Assembly (NCBI RefSeq): GCF_016862115.1 | Contig: NZ_BOMI01000090.1 | Location: 27,806-91,805 of the forward strand | From: Paractinoplanes deccanensis | GTDB taxonomy: Bacteria; Actinomycetota; Actinomycetes; Mycobacteriales; Micromonosporaceae | Length of the DNA stretch: 64,000 bases | Direction: 5' to 3' | Part shown: in pieces, positions 1 to 8,002 of the stretch | How positions within the stretch are numbered: the first letter of the stretch is position 1 | Layout of the letters: each line of letters opens with the position of its first letter | Position numbers and translations under genes: made by a program | The notes under the pieces: model-generated | Database searches by the model: none | The model's input: the letters and a program-made list of their open reading frames with translations, nothing else | What the model was told of the DNA's origin: nothing

Positions 1-29
1 GATTGTGCCCGAGAACTGGAGGTCATCTG

Positions 30-1943
30 ATGGCTACGCTGCGCAGGACGGCGTTCGGCCCCCAGGTGTGCGGGCACCTCGGCGAGTCCGCCACTCGTGA
101 GTGGCTGATACCCGACGGCCGCGGCGGCTATGCCATGGGCACGGTGGGCGGCCTGCGCACCCGCCGCTACCACGGTCTCCTCGTCGTCGCCGGCGAGACG
201 CCGGCCTCCCGGCACCTGGCGGTGGCCTCTCTCGACGCCGTTCTCACGCTTCCCTCCGGCACGTCGGTGCGCCTCGCGACCCACGAGTGGGCCGACGGCA
301 CGATCGCGCCGCGGGGCCATGAGCTGCTCGCCGCCTTCGAACTGGTCGACGGCCTGCCCCGCTGGCGGTGGCGGGCCGGCGACGTGGTGCTCGAACGCGA
401 GCTGGCGATGGTGCACGGCCGTCCCGCGGTCGCGGTGGTGCACCGGCTGCTCACCGGCGGCCCGGTCAGCCTGCGGCTGGAGGCGCTCTGCACCTGGCGT
501 GACGTGCACGGCGAGCGCACGGCCTCCGGTCCGCCGCCGGCCGTCGAGGCGGCGGAGGGCGGCTGCGTGGTCGAGGGCGCGTACCGCTTGCGCGGCCCGG
601 AGTTCCGCCAGGCGGGTGCGTGGTGGCGCGGCGTGCGGCACCGCGAGGAGGCGGCGCGCGGCCTCACCCCCACCGAGGATCTCTGGTACGCGGGAAGCTT
701 CCACGCCGAGTTGCGGCAACCCGGTGCCACGGCTCTGGTCACCGCCTGGGCCGGAGACCTGGCCGACCCGCCCCCACCGGCCGACGAGGTGGTGCGCGCG
801 GCCCGCGAACGCCACCGCGCCGTCGTGGCCGCGGCCGCCCCCGCCGACGACGAGCAGGCGACGCTCGCGCTTGCGGCTGATGCCTTCGTCGTCCGTACCG
901 GCCAAGGGGTTGACGTTGTCGCCGGCTATCCGTGGTTCGGGGCGTGGTCACGCGACACGATGATCGGTTACGAGGGCCTGTTCCTGTCGACCGGCCGCGT
1001 CGACGAGGGCCGGGCGCTGCTGACGGCGTACGCGTCGACCCTGTCCGAAGGCATGCTGGCCAACACGGCCGACACCGGCAGCGTCGAATACAACACCGCC
1101 GACGGCACCCTGTGGTTCCTGCACGCGGTGGGCCGCCACGTGGCGGTCACCGGCGACGTCGACCTGGCCGCCACCCTGCTGCCGGCCCTGCGCGGCGTCA
1201 TCGACCACCACCTGAAGGGCACCCGCTACGGCATCGGCGCCGACCCCACCGACGGCCTGCTCCGCCAGGGCGCCCCCGGCGAGGCCCTGACCTGGATGGA
1301 CGCCCGCGTCGACGGCGTGCCCGTCACCCCGCGCACCGGCAAGCCCGTCGAGATCAACGCCCTCTGGATCAACGCCCTGGCCATGCTGATCAAGCTCGCC
1401 CACCAGTCCCGCACCGGCGCCGGCCCCGCCGTGAAGGCCCACCCCGAGGCCCTGACCAGCTTCGCCCGCCGCTTCCCGGCCCCCACCGGCTGGCTGCACG
1501 ACGTCGTCGACGGCCCCACGGGAGACGACCCCACGATGCGCCCCAACCAGCTGCTGGCATGGTCGCTGCCGTACGCGCCGCTGCGCCCCACCCCGGCAAC
1601 CCTGCAAACCATCGGCGCGTCCCTGATGACCCCGCTGGGCCTGCGAAGCCAGGCGCCCGGCACCCCCGGCTACCGCGGCACCCACAGGGGAACCCCGGCG
1701 GAACGCGACTCGGCCTACCACACGGGAACGGTCTGGCCCTGGCTGATCGGCCCCTTCGTCACGGCCTGGCACCGCATAGGCGTCCCCGCCTCCCAGATCA
1801 TCTCGGACGCCGACGACCACCTGGGCGAGTACGGCCTGGGCTCGATCTCGGAGACCGCGGACGGCAACGCGCCGCACGGGGCAACGGGGTGCCCGTTCCA
1901 GGCATGGTCGGTGGCGGAGGCGCTGCGGGTGCGGCGCCTCTGA
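30..1943 (+). CDS. Glycogen debranching enzyme (amylo-alpha-1,6-glucosidase family)
   Basis: Predicted cytoplasmic enzyme that removes alpha-1,6 branch stubs during glycogen breakdown. The 637-aa protein has the N-terminal domain of bacterial and archaeal debranching enzymes (GGYAMGTVGG near residue 31, followed by LRTRRYHGLL) and an (alpha/alpha)6-barrel C-terminal half with WFGAWSRDTMI near residue 301. Length is normal for the family. I chose ATG 30 over an in-frame TTG at position 3 because GGAGGT lies six bases before it. The upstream neighbour is outside the window. The family is clear; exact branch specificity is not visible in the sequence. Confidence 0.9.
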   Translation: MATLRRTAFGPQVCGHLGESATREWLIPDGRGGYAMGTVGGLRTRRYHGLLVVAGETPASRHLAVASLDAVLTLPSGTSVRLATHEWADGTIAPRGHELLAAFELVDGLPRWRWRAGDVVLERELAMVHGRPAVAVVHRLLTGGPVSLRLEALCTWRDVHGERTASGPPPAVEAAEGGCVVEGAYRLRGPEFRQAGAWWRGVRHREEAARGLTPTEDLWYAGSFHAELRQPGATALVTAWAGDLADPPPPADEVVRAARERHRAVVAAAAPADDEQATLALAADAFVVRTGQGVDVVAGYPWFGAWSRDTMIGYEGLFLSTGRVDEGRALLTAYASTLSEGMLANTADTGSVEYNTADGTLWFLHAVGRHVAVTGDVDLAATLLPALRGVIDHHLKGTRYGIGADPTDGLLRQGAPGEALTWMDARVDGVPVTPRTGKPVEINALWINALAMLIKLAHQSRTGAGPAVKAHPEALTSFARRFPAPTGWLHDVVDGPTGDDPTMRPNQLLAWSLPYAPLRPTPATLQTIGASLMTPLGLRSQAPGTPGYRGTHRGTPAERDSAYHTGTVWPWLIGPFVTAWHRIGVPASQIISDADDHLGEYGLGSISETADGNAPHGATGCPFQAWSVAEALRVRRL

Positions 1944-1967
1944 GCGGCGTGGCTCCTCGTCGCCCGC

Positions 1968-2165
1968 TCAGTCGACGGGCGGGTGCAGCACTTCCTCGAG
2001 CAGGGCGGCCGCGATGCCGGGGGCGGGTCTCGGCCATCCCCAGGCCGATCGACGTCTCGTCCTGCCAGAGCCGCCGCAGGCCGAAGTTCTCGGTGTAGAA
2101 GGCCGCACCCGCCTCCAGATCGGGCAGGTCACCATCACACAGTCGATTTTGCGCAGCATCGACAC
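1968..2165 (-). pseudogene. Decayed VOC (glyoxalase-fold) gene fragment
   Basis: Read on the minus strand, MLRKIDCVMVT continues in a second frame as LPDLEAGAAFYTENFGLRRL, the usual beta-strand and helix of a vicinal-oxygen-chelate module. The frame then changes again before PGIAAALLEEVLHPPVD and a stop. The first shift is near 2127 and fits one missing base; the second lies near 2020. The C-terminal strand with the last metal ligand of the fold is absent. I infer a remnant of a VOC resistance or dioxygenase-like gene of about 115 codons. A sequencing error could explain one shift but not both plus the truncation. Confidence 0.6.
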
Positions 2166-2278
2166 CTCCTCCAGCCGAGGCCCGAACTCGATCCGGACTC
2201 TAGGCGCCTTCGAGCGACAGATGCCTCACTTGCGCGACCGGCATATGGTGGGCTGGCCGCACGGGACGTCCTGACGGG

Positions 2279-3019
2279 ATGACGATGCCGAACGAGCGAC
2301 TCCGCACCGCGATGCTGGAGCGTGGTGTCTCTCCGTCGGATCTGGCGGAGGCACTCCGGGTGGACCCGAAAAGCGTCGAGAGGTGGGTCAGCGGGCGCAC
2401 GCCGTACCGGCGCCACCGCTACGCGGTCGCGGCTCATCTCGGCGTCGACGAGGTCTATTTGTGGCCCGACGCGTTGAGCGCCGACCAGGTCGCCGACGCC
2501 AGCGAAAGCGAGATCGTCAACATCTACCCGCACCGCTGGACGGTTCCCTCCGATCTGTGGCGCCACGTCTTCGAGACGGCGGCAAGCGAGATCGGTGTTC
2601 TCGTCTACAGCGGTCTGTTCGTTTCCGAGGACGCCGGCATCCAGCGCATCTTCCGGCGAAAGGCGGAGGCAGGAGTGCGCGTCCGGATCCTGCTCGGCGA
2701 TCCTGACAGCGAGATGGTCGCCCAGCGGGGCGTCGACGAGGGCGTTTACGACGTCCAGGCGGCGAAGATCAGGAACGCCCTCATCCTGTACCGGCCGTTG
2801 CGGGACGTCGACGGCGTCGAGTTTCGGCTCCACCGCACGGTGCTCTACAACTCGATCTACCGGGCCGATGATCAGCTCCTGGTCAACACCCACATCTACA
2901 GCTTCACCGCGGCGCAGGCGCCGGTGCTGCACCTGCGGCGGGTCGCCGGAGGCAGCATGGTGTCGACATACCTGGACAGCTTCGAGCGTGTGTGGGACGA
3001 CGCCACACCGTTGCAGTGA
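2279..3019 (+). CDS. XRE-family HTH fused to a PLD-like (DUF5919-type) domain
   Basis: A 246-aa protein. Residues about 5-60 form a Cro/C1-type helix-turn-helix (LAEALRVDPKSVERWVSGR). Residues about 95-240 form a phospholipase-D-like half (ILVYSGLFVSEDAG, then GVRVRILLGDP, then LHRTVLYNSIYRADDQLLVN). The HKD motif is degenerate: the lysine is replaced, giving H-x-T, so catalysis is doubtful and ligand or nucleotide sensing is more likely. A second copy of this domain without the HTH lies at 4833-5357. The NUDIX gene starts seven bases after the stop, so the two are probably co-transcribed. A second in-frame ATG at 2285 is possible. DUF5919 is named from memory. Confidence 0.8.
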   Translation: MTMPNERLRTAMLERGVSPSDLAEALRVDPKSVERWVSGRTPYRRHRYAVAAHLGVDEVYLWPDALSADQVADASESEIVNIYPHRWTVPSDLWRHVFETAASEIGVLVYSGLFVSEDAGIQRIFRRKAEAGVRVRILLGDPDSEMVAQRGVDEGVYDVQAAKIRNALILYRPLRDVDGVEFRLHRTVLYNSIYRADDQLLVNTHIYSFTAAQAPVLHLRRVAGGSMVSTYLDSFERVWDDATPLQ

Positions 3020-3026
3020 GGCCGGC

Positions 3027-3503
3027 GTGGGACGGCGGATCGACTTCTACGACGATCCCGCGGCGCCCCGCCCGAGGGCGATCGTGCCGTCGGCCAACGT
3101 CGTGGTGGTCGGCACTCATGGCGAGGTTCTGCTGATTCGCCGCTCGGACAACGGCAACTGGGCGCTTCCCGGCGGAGCCATGGATCTCGGCGAGTCCCTG
3201 CCCGAGGCGGCGGTGCGCGAGACGGCCGAGGAGACGGGCGTCGAGGTCGAGATAACCGGCCTGGTCGGCATCTTCACCGACCCGCGCCACGTCATGCTCT
3301 ACACCAGCGACGGCGAGGTGCGGCAGGAGTTCTCCGTCGTCTTCGTGGCACGGCCGGTCGGTGGCGCGTTGACCGCCGGCGACGAGACCACGGACGCCCG
3401 CTGGGTTACGGCGGAAGAGATCGGCACGCTGCCGATGGACCGTTCGATGAGGCTTCGCCTCGACCACTTCCTGACCAAGCCACGGGAGGTGCACCTTGGA
3501 TAG
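3027..3503 (+). CDS. NUDIX hydrolase
   Basis: A 158-aa nucleoside-diphosphate-X hydrolase. The complete Nudix box spans residues 50-72 (GAMDLGE, then REtAEETGV), with catalytic glutamates in REtAEE, so the enzyme should be active on a nucleotide or related substrate that cannot be told from sequence. GTG 3027 is the only start that fits the seven-base gap after the XRE-PLD gene and keeps the family N-terminus (RAIVPSANVVVV). The last eight bases overlap the next gene, which implies translational coupling in an XRE-PLD/NUDIX/membrane-protein operon. Confidence 0.9.
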   Translation: MGRRIDFYDDPAAPRPRAIVPSANVVVVGTHGEVLLIRRSDNGNWALPGGAMDLGESLPEAAVRETAEETGVEVEITGLVGIFTDPRHVMLYTSDGEVRQEFSVVFVARPVGGALTAGDETTDARWVTAEEIGTLPMDRSMRLRLDHFLTKPREVHLG

Positions 3504-3948
3504 CGACTGGCTCGGCGCTCTCGCGGACTCCTTCGCCGCCGTCGGCACGGTGGGCGCGTTCATCGTCGGCTTCTCCCTCCTGCGGCGCGAGCACCGCAGG
3601 GAGGCCGATCGGGGCGAGGAAGAGCGACGTGCCCAGGCCGAACGGATCAGTGCGTGGGTCGAGATCGTCCGGACGCCCGAAGGTGGGCGCGAGGTCTCGT
3701 TCCACGTTCACAACGCGAGCCCCATGCCGATCTACGAGGTCGAGCTGCCGCTACCGGCTCACGAGGATGAGGAACCGGCTTCGGAGTTCGTCGGGCTTGT
3801 GCCTCCCGGCCGGACGGTTCAGCGCCCCGCGCCCGCTGAGTGGCTCCGCTCCTACATCGAGCCGGAGCCGGTGCAGATCGAGTTCCTCGACAGCGCGGGG
3901 CGCCGGTGGAGCCGCGACGAGCAGGGAGCGTTGTCGCGCTCGGATTGA
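3496..3948 (+). CDS. Small single-pass membrane protein, function unknown
   Basis: A 150-aa protein not assigned to a named family. Residues about 9-30 form one hydrophobic segment (LADSFAAVGTVGAFIVGFSL), followed by a charged heptad-like stretch (RREHRREADRGEEERRAQAER) likely to form a short coiled coil, then a beta-rich domain of about 90 residues. It starts at TTG 3496, inside the NUDIX gene by eight bases, and it ends two bases before the convergent HD gene. It may anchor the product of this operon at the membrane; that is inference from context. Confidence 0.7.
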   Translation: MDSDWLGALADSFAAVGTVGAFIVGFSLLRREHRREADRGEEERRAQAERISAWVEIVRTPEGGREVSFHVHNASPMPIYEVELPLPAHEDEEPASEFVGLVPPGRTVQRPAPAEWLRSYIEPEPVQIEFLDSAGRRWSRDEQGALSRSD

Positions 3949-3950
3949 CG

Positions 3951-4499
3951 TCAGCCGGCGGTCAGCGCCGCGGTGAGGGAACGGACAGACCCGATGATGA
4001 ACGGGCTCGCCTCGCGGATCGACTCCGCAACCAGGTGGCCGTCGCCGTAGCGGGCGAGAATCTCCGCCAAGCGCTGCTCGACCTCGACCGGCTCACCGTC
4101 CGGATCGGTCGTCATGTCGGCGTAGGTGATCGCGTCGGCGAGTAGTCCTCCGACGGGTGGGAACTCGCGCGCGAGCTGCTCCGCCAGGCCGCGGTTGCGA
4201 GCCTCGACGAAAGCGCACGAATGGTGGGCGACCAGGCGGCAGACCAACTGGTCCGCGCCGGCCACGTCTCGGAGATAGCGGGCACCGTCGAGCTGGTGCA
4301 TCCCGGTCACGACGAGCCCTGGGGCGTAGCCGATGTCATGCAGCCAGGCGGCGGACACCAGCGCCGCCGCGTCGTGGCCGACCACGTGGGCGACCGATTC
4401 CGCCTTGCGGCCGACACCTTGGCTGTGGACCCATCGGCGCGGGATCGCCCCGGCCAGCAACTCCCGTGCCAGGTCGCGGGCGGCCTCGATCTGGTCCAC
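3951..4499 (-). CDS. HD-domain phosphohydrolase-like protein
   Basis: A 182-aa protein with an HD metal-binding fold: H25 (WVHSQGVG), H54-D55 (WLHDIGYAP), and histidines in GMHQLDGARYL and VAHHSCAF. Such proteins hydrolyse phosphate esters of nucleotides or second messengers. The substrate cannot be read from the sequence. It follows a 67-aa ORF on the same strand with a nine-base gap, so the two are probably one transcript. Its 3' end converges on the membrane-protein gene. Neighbouring NUDIX and PLD-like genes suggest a nucleotide-metabolite context. Confidence 0.88.
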   Translation of the reverse strand: MDQIEAARDLARELLAGAIPRRWVHSQGVGRKAESVAHVVGHDAAALVSAAWLHDIGYAPGLVVTGMHQLDGARYLRDVAGADQLVCRLVAHHSCAFVEARNRGLAEQLAREFPPVGGLLADAITYADMTTDPDGEPVEVEQRLAEILARYGDGHLVAESIREASPFIIGSVRSLTAALTAG

Positions 4500-4508
4500 A
4501 GGGGCAGA

Positions 4509-4712
4509 CTAACCTCCCAGCGCCTCGGCAAGCCGCTCCGCGACCTCGATTCGCACGTCACCGACGTGCACCACGGCCACCCCTCGGCGATCGTGGGCGT
4601 CCCGGAGGTGCGGGAAGTCCCGCCCGACGTCGAAGCCGGCCTCTTCCAGCGCGAGCGCCAGCCGGTCCGCCGCCGATCGAGCCCTCTGGTCGTCTGTCGT
4701 AATCCCCGCCAC
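4509..4712 (-). CDS. 67-aa hypothetical protein upstream of the HD gene
   Basis: Short gene starting at GTG 4712: MAGITTDDQRARSAADRL, then LALALEEAGFDVGRDF and a compact C-terminal helix (IEVAERLAEALGG). Composition and the alpha-beta-beta-alpha pattern look like a real protein, whereas longer in-frame extensions upstream read as low-quality Arg/Pro/Ser sequence. The gap to the HD start is nine bases, which supports an operon. I do not recognise a family. The start is uncertain because no strong ribosome-binding site is visible. Confidence 0.6.
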   Translation of the reverse strand: MAGITTDDQRARSAADRLALALEEAGFDVGRDFPHLRDAHDRRGVAVVHVGDVRIEVAERLAEALGG

Positions 4713-4832
4713 CCCGGTCGCCGCGACGCGCCCAGCCTGTCCGGGCGGCGATGGATCGGGTACCACGGCCGAGGGACGTCTTGGGACTTCTTGGCTAGGA
4801 TGACGGCCACCGCCGACGAGGGGAGTCGTAGC

Positions 4833-5357
4833 GTGGATGCCCCTCTCGCTCGCGCCCTGCGCGGTGCCGGGCTCGACCCGGCCGATGTCGACCTCTGGTG
4901 CAGGTTGTTCTTCGGAGCGGAGAGGCAGATCGACGTCCTGGCCTACAGCGCGCTGTTCCTGGCCGAGGACATCGCAGTCTCGGCCGTGTTGTGTGACAAA
5001 GCCAGAGCCGGCGTACGGCTCCGCATCGCGCTCGGCGAGCCGGCCGGAACACACGTCGCCGTCCGAGGCGGGGAGGAACGTGTGGGCGACGGCATGGCCG
5101 CACGCATCCGCACCGCGCTGATCGCCTTCGGCGCGGTCGTCGACGCCGGCGCCGAGCTGCGACTTCACGACACGGTGCTCTACAACTCGATCTACCGGTC
5201 CGACGACGAACTTCTGATCAACACCCACGTCTACGGCCATCCCGGAGCGCACGCCCCGCTCTTGCACCTGATGTGGCAGGGCGACGAGGGGCTGGCCCGC
5301 ACCTACGCCGACTCCTTCGAACGCGTCTGGTCGGCGAGCCGCCCCATCGTCACCTGA
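4833..5357 (+). CDS. PLD-like (DUF5919-type) protein without HTH
   Basis: A 174-aa protein paralogous to the C-terminal half of the XRE fusion at 2279-3019. The two share LAYSALFLAEDI-type strands, the GVRLRIALGEP segment, LHDTVLYNSIYRSDDELLIN, and the C-terminal YADSFERVW. The H-x-T replacement in the HKD position is the same, so both are probably binding rather than catalytic domains. GTG 4833 is preferred because GAGGGGAG ends seven bases before it; ATG 4800 is an in-frame alternative. It is divergent from the small/HD gene pair, so the intervening bases may hold a shared control region. Confidence 0.75.
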   Translation: MDAPLARALRGAGLDPADVDLWCRLFFGAERQIDVLAYSALFLAEDIAVSAVLCDKARAGVRLRIALGEPAGTHVAVRGGEERVGDGMAARIRTALIAFGAVVDAGAELRLHDTVLYNSIYRSDDELLINTHVYGHPGAHAPLLHLMWQGDEGLARTYADSFERVWSASRPIVT

Positions 5358-5500
5358 CCGCCGGTATCCCCATGCCCACGCGATCTGGACACCGGCTACC
5401 TTCACCCTGCCCACGGAATCTCGTCATCGGGACCGCGTCTGCCGAGACGTCTCGGGCCGTCTCGTCGTCCTGGCCTGCACTTCCGCTGGCGACCACGATC

Positions 5501-5547
5501 CGGCTGCCGGCGCTTTCATGACGGGCGACGTTAAGATCCGGCAGCCG
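5501..5547. repeat. 10-bp inverted repeat in the 5358-5617 gene-free stretch
   Basis: CGGCTGCCGG at 5501-5510 and its exact complement CCGGCAGCCG at 5538-5547 are separated by 27 bases. It lies between the PLD-like gene and the NTF2-like gene. There is no T-tract, so it is not a classical terminator; it could be a weak terminator or an operator. I see no other gene or motif in this 260-base gap apart from the NTF2 ribosome-binding site. Confidence 0.35.
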
Positions 5548-5617
5548 CCTCCGACACCATGGCATAGGGCACGGGCCTCGCGGACCCGGCGCGGCCGAAC
5601 ACACGAAGGAGGACGGG

Positions 5618-5983
5618 TTGTCACGCAACACGGAGACGGTGGAGCGGTACCTCGACGGGTTCCGCAAGGGGGATCACGAGCAGATCCTGTCGTGCCTCAC
5701 CGACGACATCGAGTGGACGGTGTTCGGGGCGTTCCACCTGGCGGGCAAGGCCGCCTACGACGCGGCGATCGAGGGGCCCGGGTTCGCCGGGCCGCCGCGG
5801 CTCGAGGTGGTCCGGATGGTGGAGCAGGACGACACGGTGATGGCGGAGCTGACCGGGTCGGCGACGCGGGACACCGGTGAGGTCATGCGGATGTCGATGG
5901 CCGAGGTGTTCCGGATGCGGGACGGGAAGATCTGCGAGCGGCGGGCCTGGGTGATCGAGCTGAAGGAGAACGACCACCGCTGA
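5618..5983 (+). CDS. NTF2-like / SnoaL-type protein
   Basis: A 121-aa protein with the cone-shaped NTF2 fold pattern: helix ERYLDGFRKGDHEQILSCL, strand DDIEWTVFG, then LAGKAAYDAAI and the terminal strands RMRDGKICERRAWVI. Members include ketosteroid isomerase-like enzymes and many small-molecule binding proteins, so a function cannot be assigned. The TTG start at 5618 is supported by GGAGGA nine bases upstream. It converges on the DUF1877 gene. Confidence 0.82.
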   Translation: MSRNTETVERYLDGFRKGDHEQILSCLTDDIEWTVFGAFHLAGKAAYDAAIEGPGFAGPPRLEVVRMVEQDDTVMAELTGSATRDTGEVMRMSMAEVFRMRDGKICERRAWVIELKENDHR

Positions 5984-5990
5984 GGGCGGC

Positions 5991-6500
5991 TCACGCGGCC
6001 CAGAAGACCGTGCACTGTCCGTCGCGGGCCGCGGCGGTGAAGAACTGCGCCAGCTCGGCGTAGGCCTCGGCGAGAGTGTCGCGGATGGCTCGCGCGGTCT
6101 CGTCGTCCACCGGATGGAAGTCGGCCTCGGTGGGGACGAACGGCTCGAGCAGCGGCTGCTCCGGCAGCTGGAACCAGCCCTCCCCGTCGAGCAGGGGCCG
6201 CAGGTGAGGTTCCAGCTCGCCGAACGGTGTCCGCGCCAGGTGGGTGGCGGCCGTCGCGACCTGGGCGGGAGTGAGGGAACGGCCGAAGGCGTGCCGCTCG
6301 TCCGGGAAGGGCTCGCCGCCGCTGATCGGGTTCACGGGGAAGCCGGCCCTGTCCATCAGCGCCGCGAGCCGCTCCCAGGCCCGGTCGAGGTCGAGCCACG
6401 CGGGGAGGCGATCGGCCCGGTCCCGGGCCAGCTCCGGGACGGCCCGGATCCGCTCCAGCTCCTCCGGGGCGACACGCCGGAACTCTCCCAGAACGCTCAT
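5991..6500 (-). CDS. DUF1877 (YfbM-like) family protein
   Basis: A 169-aa soluble protein. It shows the DUF1877 hallmarks: EFRRVAPEELERI near the N-terminus, a Trp/Leu-rich central helix, GGEPFPDERHAFGRSLTP, and the C-terminal LAEAYAELAQFFTAAA. The family has no established biochemical role. It stands alone on the minus strand; downstream it converges with the NTF2-like gene after seven bases. Confidence 0.8.
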   Translation of the reverse strand: MSVLGEFRRVAPEELERIRAVPELARDRADRLPAWLDLDRAWERLAALMDRAGFPVNPISGGEPFPDERHAFGRSLTPAQVATAATHLARTPFGELEPHLRPLLDGEGWFQLPEQPLLEPFVPTEADFHPVDDETARAIRDTLAEAYAELAQFFTAAARDGQCTVFWAA

Positions 6501-6564
6501 GGCAAAAGCTTAAACGATCATCGGACGGAATGGACCGAAAGGATGAGCCGAATAGCATTACCGG

Positions 6565-6613
6565 AAAGAAAGAGAAAACGAGGGCCGCACCCGTCGCCAG
6601 GGTGCGGCCCTCG
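6565..6613 (-). terminator. Strong intrinsic terminator of the secreted-protein gene
   Basis: A perfect 14-bp stem (CGAGGGCCGCACCC at 6579-6592 against its complement at 6600-6613) with a 7-base loop. On the minus strand it is followed by a pyrimidine run that is mostly T (complement of 6565-6578). It sits 14 bases past the stop codon at 6627, so it should end that transcript. Confidence 0.9.
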
Positions 6614-6626
6614 TTCAGTCATGCCA

Positions 6627-6983
6627 TTAGCGGTGGCCGTGCGGGCGGTTCGGGCCGTGCCCGTGGGTGTGGCCGTGGCCGCGGAAGTCGTTGCTCACCT
6701 TGAGCGCGACCCAGCCGCGCTTGAAGCCGCGGTACACCCGGTCGCAGTCGAACCGGTCCCACCGGTCGTGGAACTGGCCGATGCGGCCGACCTTCCAGCA
6801 CTGGCTCTGCGTGCGGTAGAAGCCGACAAGGCGGTCGCCGCGGGGGCCCTTGTGGTCGCCGGCCTGGGTGGCGGAGCCGCCCTGAGCCGGGGCCGCGAGG
6901 GCGGCGGCGGGGGCGGCGGCCATGGTGAGGCCGGCGGCCAGGGCCACACCGGTCATCGTGATCTTGCGCATGACCTTATTCAT
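6627..6983 (-). CDS. Small secreted His-rich protein, function unknown
   Basis: A 118-aa protein with a clear Sec signal: MNKVMRKITM, a hydrophobic stretch (GVALAAGLTMAAAPAAA) and cleavage around ALA-AP. The mature part of about 87 residues contains two cysteines (QCWKVG and FDCDR) that could form a disulfide, and it ends in a His/Gly tail (HGHTHGHGPNRPHGHR) that could bind metal. AAAGG upstream of ATG 6983 supports the start; ATG 6971 is possible. It has its own terminator, so it is monocistronic. No named family recognised. Confidence 0.8.
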   Translation of the reverse strand: MNKVMRKITMTGVALAAGLTMAAAPAAALAAPAQGGSATQAGDHKGPRGDRLVGFYRTQSQCWKVGRIGQFHDRWDRFDCDRVYRGFKRGWVALKVSNDFRGHGHTHGHGPNRPHGHR

Positions 6984-7003
6984 GACAATCGCCTTTCTCT
7001 CTC

Positions 7004-7021
7004 ATCAAGTCGGTGCTTGAT
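7004..7021 (-). promoter_or_regulatory. Small hairpin in the leader of the secreted-protein gene
   Basis: ATCAAG and CTTGAT form a perfect 6-bp inverted repeat with a 6-base loop, 21-38 bases upstream of the start at 6983. The surrounding 6984-7119 interval is unusually AT-rich for this genome, as expected for a promoter and leader. It could be an operator or leader hairpin; I cannot tell which. Confidence 0.35.
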
Positions 7022-7119
7022 GGGGAGAATGTTAGGAGCGGCGATGCATTTTCGGCGCCGAGAAACGCAACCACGAAAGAGTGAATGATTTCCGTGGTGC
7101 AAATGATAAATATTGAGCG

Positions 7120-7947
7120 CTATTTCGAATCGGGCCGGGCGTCGTCACGCAGGTAGAGATACCAATACGAGGTGGCGACGAAGACGACGGCGCCGACCAG
7201 GTTGCCGAGACCGGCGAGCAGCCAGTTGCGCAGCGTGTCGTCCCAGCCCACGTCCGGCACGCCGGCGAAGATCGCGGCAGGCAGGAAGAACATGTTGGCC
7301 ACGACGTGGTCGAAGCCCATCGCCACGAAGGCCATGATCGGGAAGAAGATCACGAGGACCTTGCCGGAGAGGGTGTCCGCGGCGAGCGCCATCCACACGG
7401 CGAGGCACACCAGCCAGTTGCAGCCGACGGCGCGCAGGAAGATCTGCCAGTTGCTCTCGTGCAGGGCCTTGCCGTCGGCGATCGAGGCGAGCCGCTCGTA
7501 GGCCATGCCGCCCGAGGTGCCCGCGTCGGTGCCGACGTCGCCGATCACGCCGCTCTGCACGGCGAGGAAGTACGCGACGAACAGCGCGCCGGCGAGGTTG
7601 CCGACCAGCACGATGGTGAGGTTGCGGGCGATGTCCCCACCGGACAGCCGCCCCTGCATGGCGCCGATCGGCACCAGCATCATGTTGCCGGTCAGCAGGT
7701 GCGAGCCGGCCACCAGGACGAGGACCAGGCCGAGGGTGAACGCCGCGCCGGTGAACAGCGTCGGCAGGCTCCCCCACGTGCGCGGGTCCAGGCCGGACGA
7801 CACCGCGATCGCCACCAGCCCGCCGAACGCGATGTACGCGCCGGCCAGGAAGGAGCCCACCAGGACCTTGTCCCACCGGAGCTCGGCCTTCTTCACGCCC
7901 GTCGCCACCGCGGCCTGGGCGATCTCCGACGGTTCCTTCGCCGCCAT
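7120..7947 (-). CDS. Formate/nitrite transporter (FNT) family channel
   Basis: A 275-aa integral membrane protein with six hydrophobic segments. It is a pentameric channel for formate, nitrite or a related small anion. FNT features are GNMMLVPIGAMQG in the second helix region and GFDHVVANMFFLP, where H214 is the conserved pore histidine. The C-terminal tail is short. A purine-rich GGGAGGGGA precedes ATG 7947. It lies 55 bases downstream of the NarL-type regulator on the same strand, so the two-component system may control it; that is inference. Confidence 0.9.
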   Translation of the reverse strand: MAAKEPSEIAQAAVATGVKKAELRWDKVLVGSFLAGAYIAFGGLVAIAVSSGLDPRTWGSLPTLFTGAAFTLGLVLVLVAGSHLLTGNMMLVPIGAMQGRLSGGDIARNLTIVLVGNLAGALFVAYFLAVQSGVIGDVGTDAGTSGGMAYERLASIADGKALHESNWQIFLRAVGCNWLVCLAVWMALAADTLSGKVLVIFFPIMAFVAMGFDHVVANMFFLPAAIFAGVPDVGWDDTLRNWLLAGLGNLVGAVVFVATSYWYLYLRDDARPDSK

Positions 7948-8002
7948 GGTCCCCTCCCCCTGCCGTACGAAGGAGGTGGATACCCGCCGATGCGACGTCT
8001 AC

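Noticed and set aside
3..29. Upstream TTG start for the debranching enzyme
   Set aside because: The ribosome-binding site GGAGGT at 18-23 fits ATG 30 and would lie inside the longer frame.
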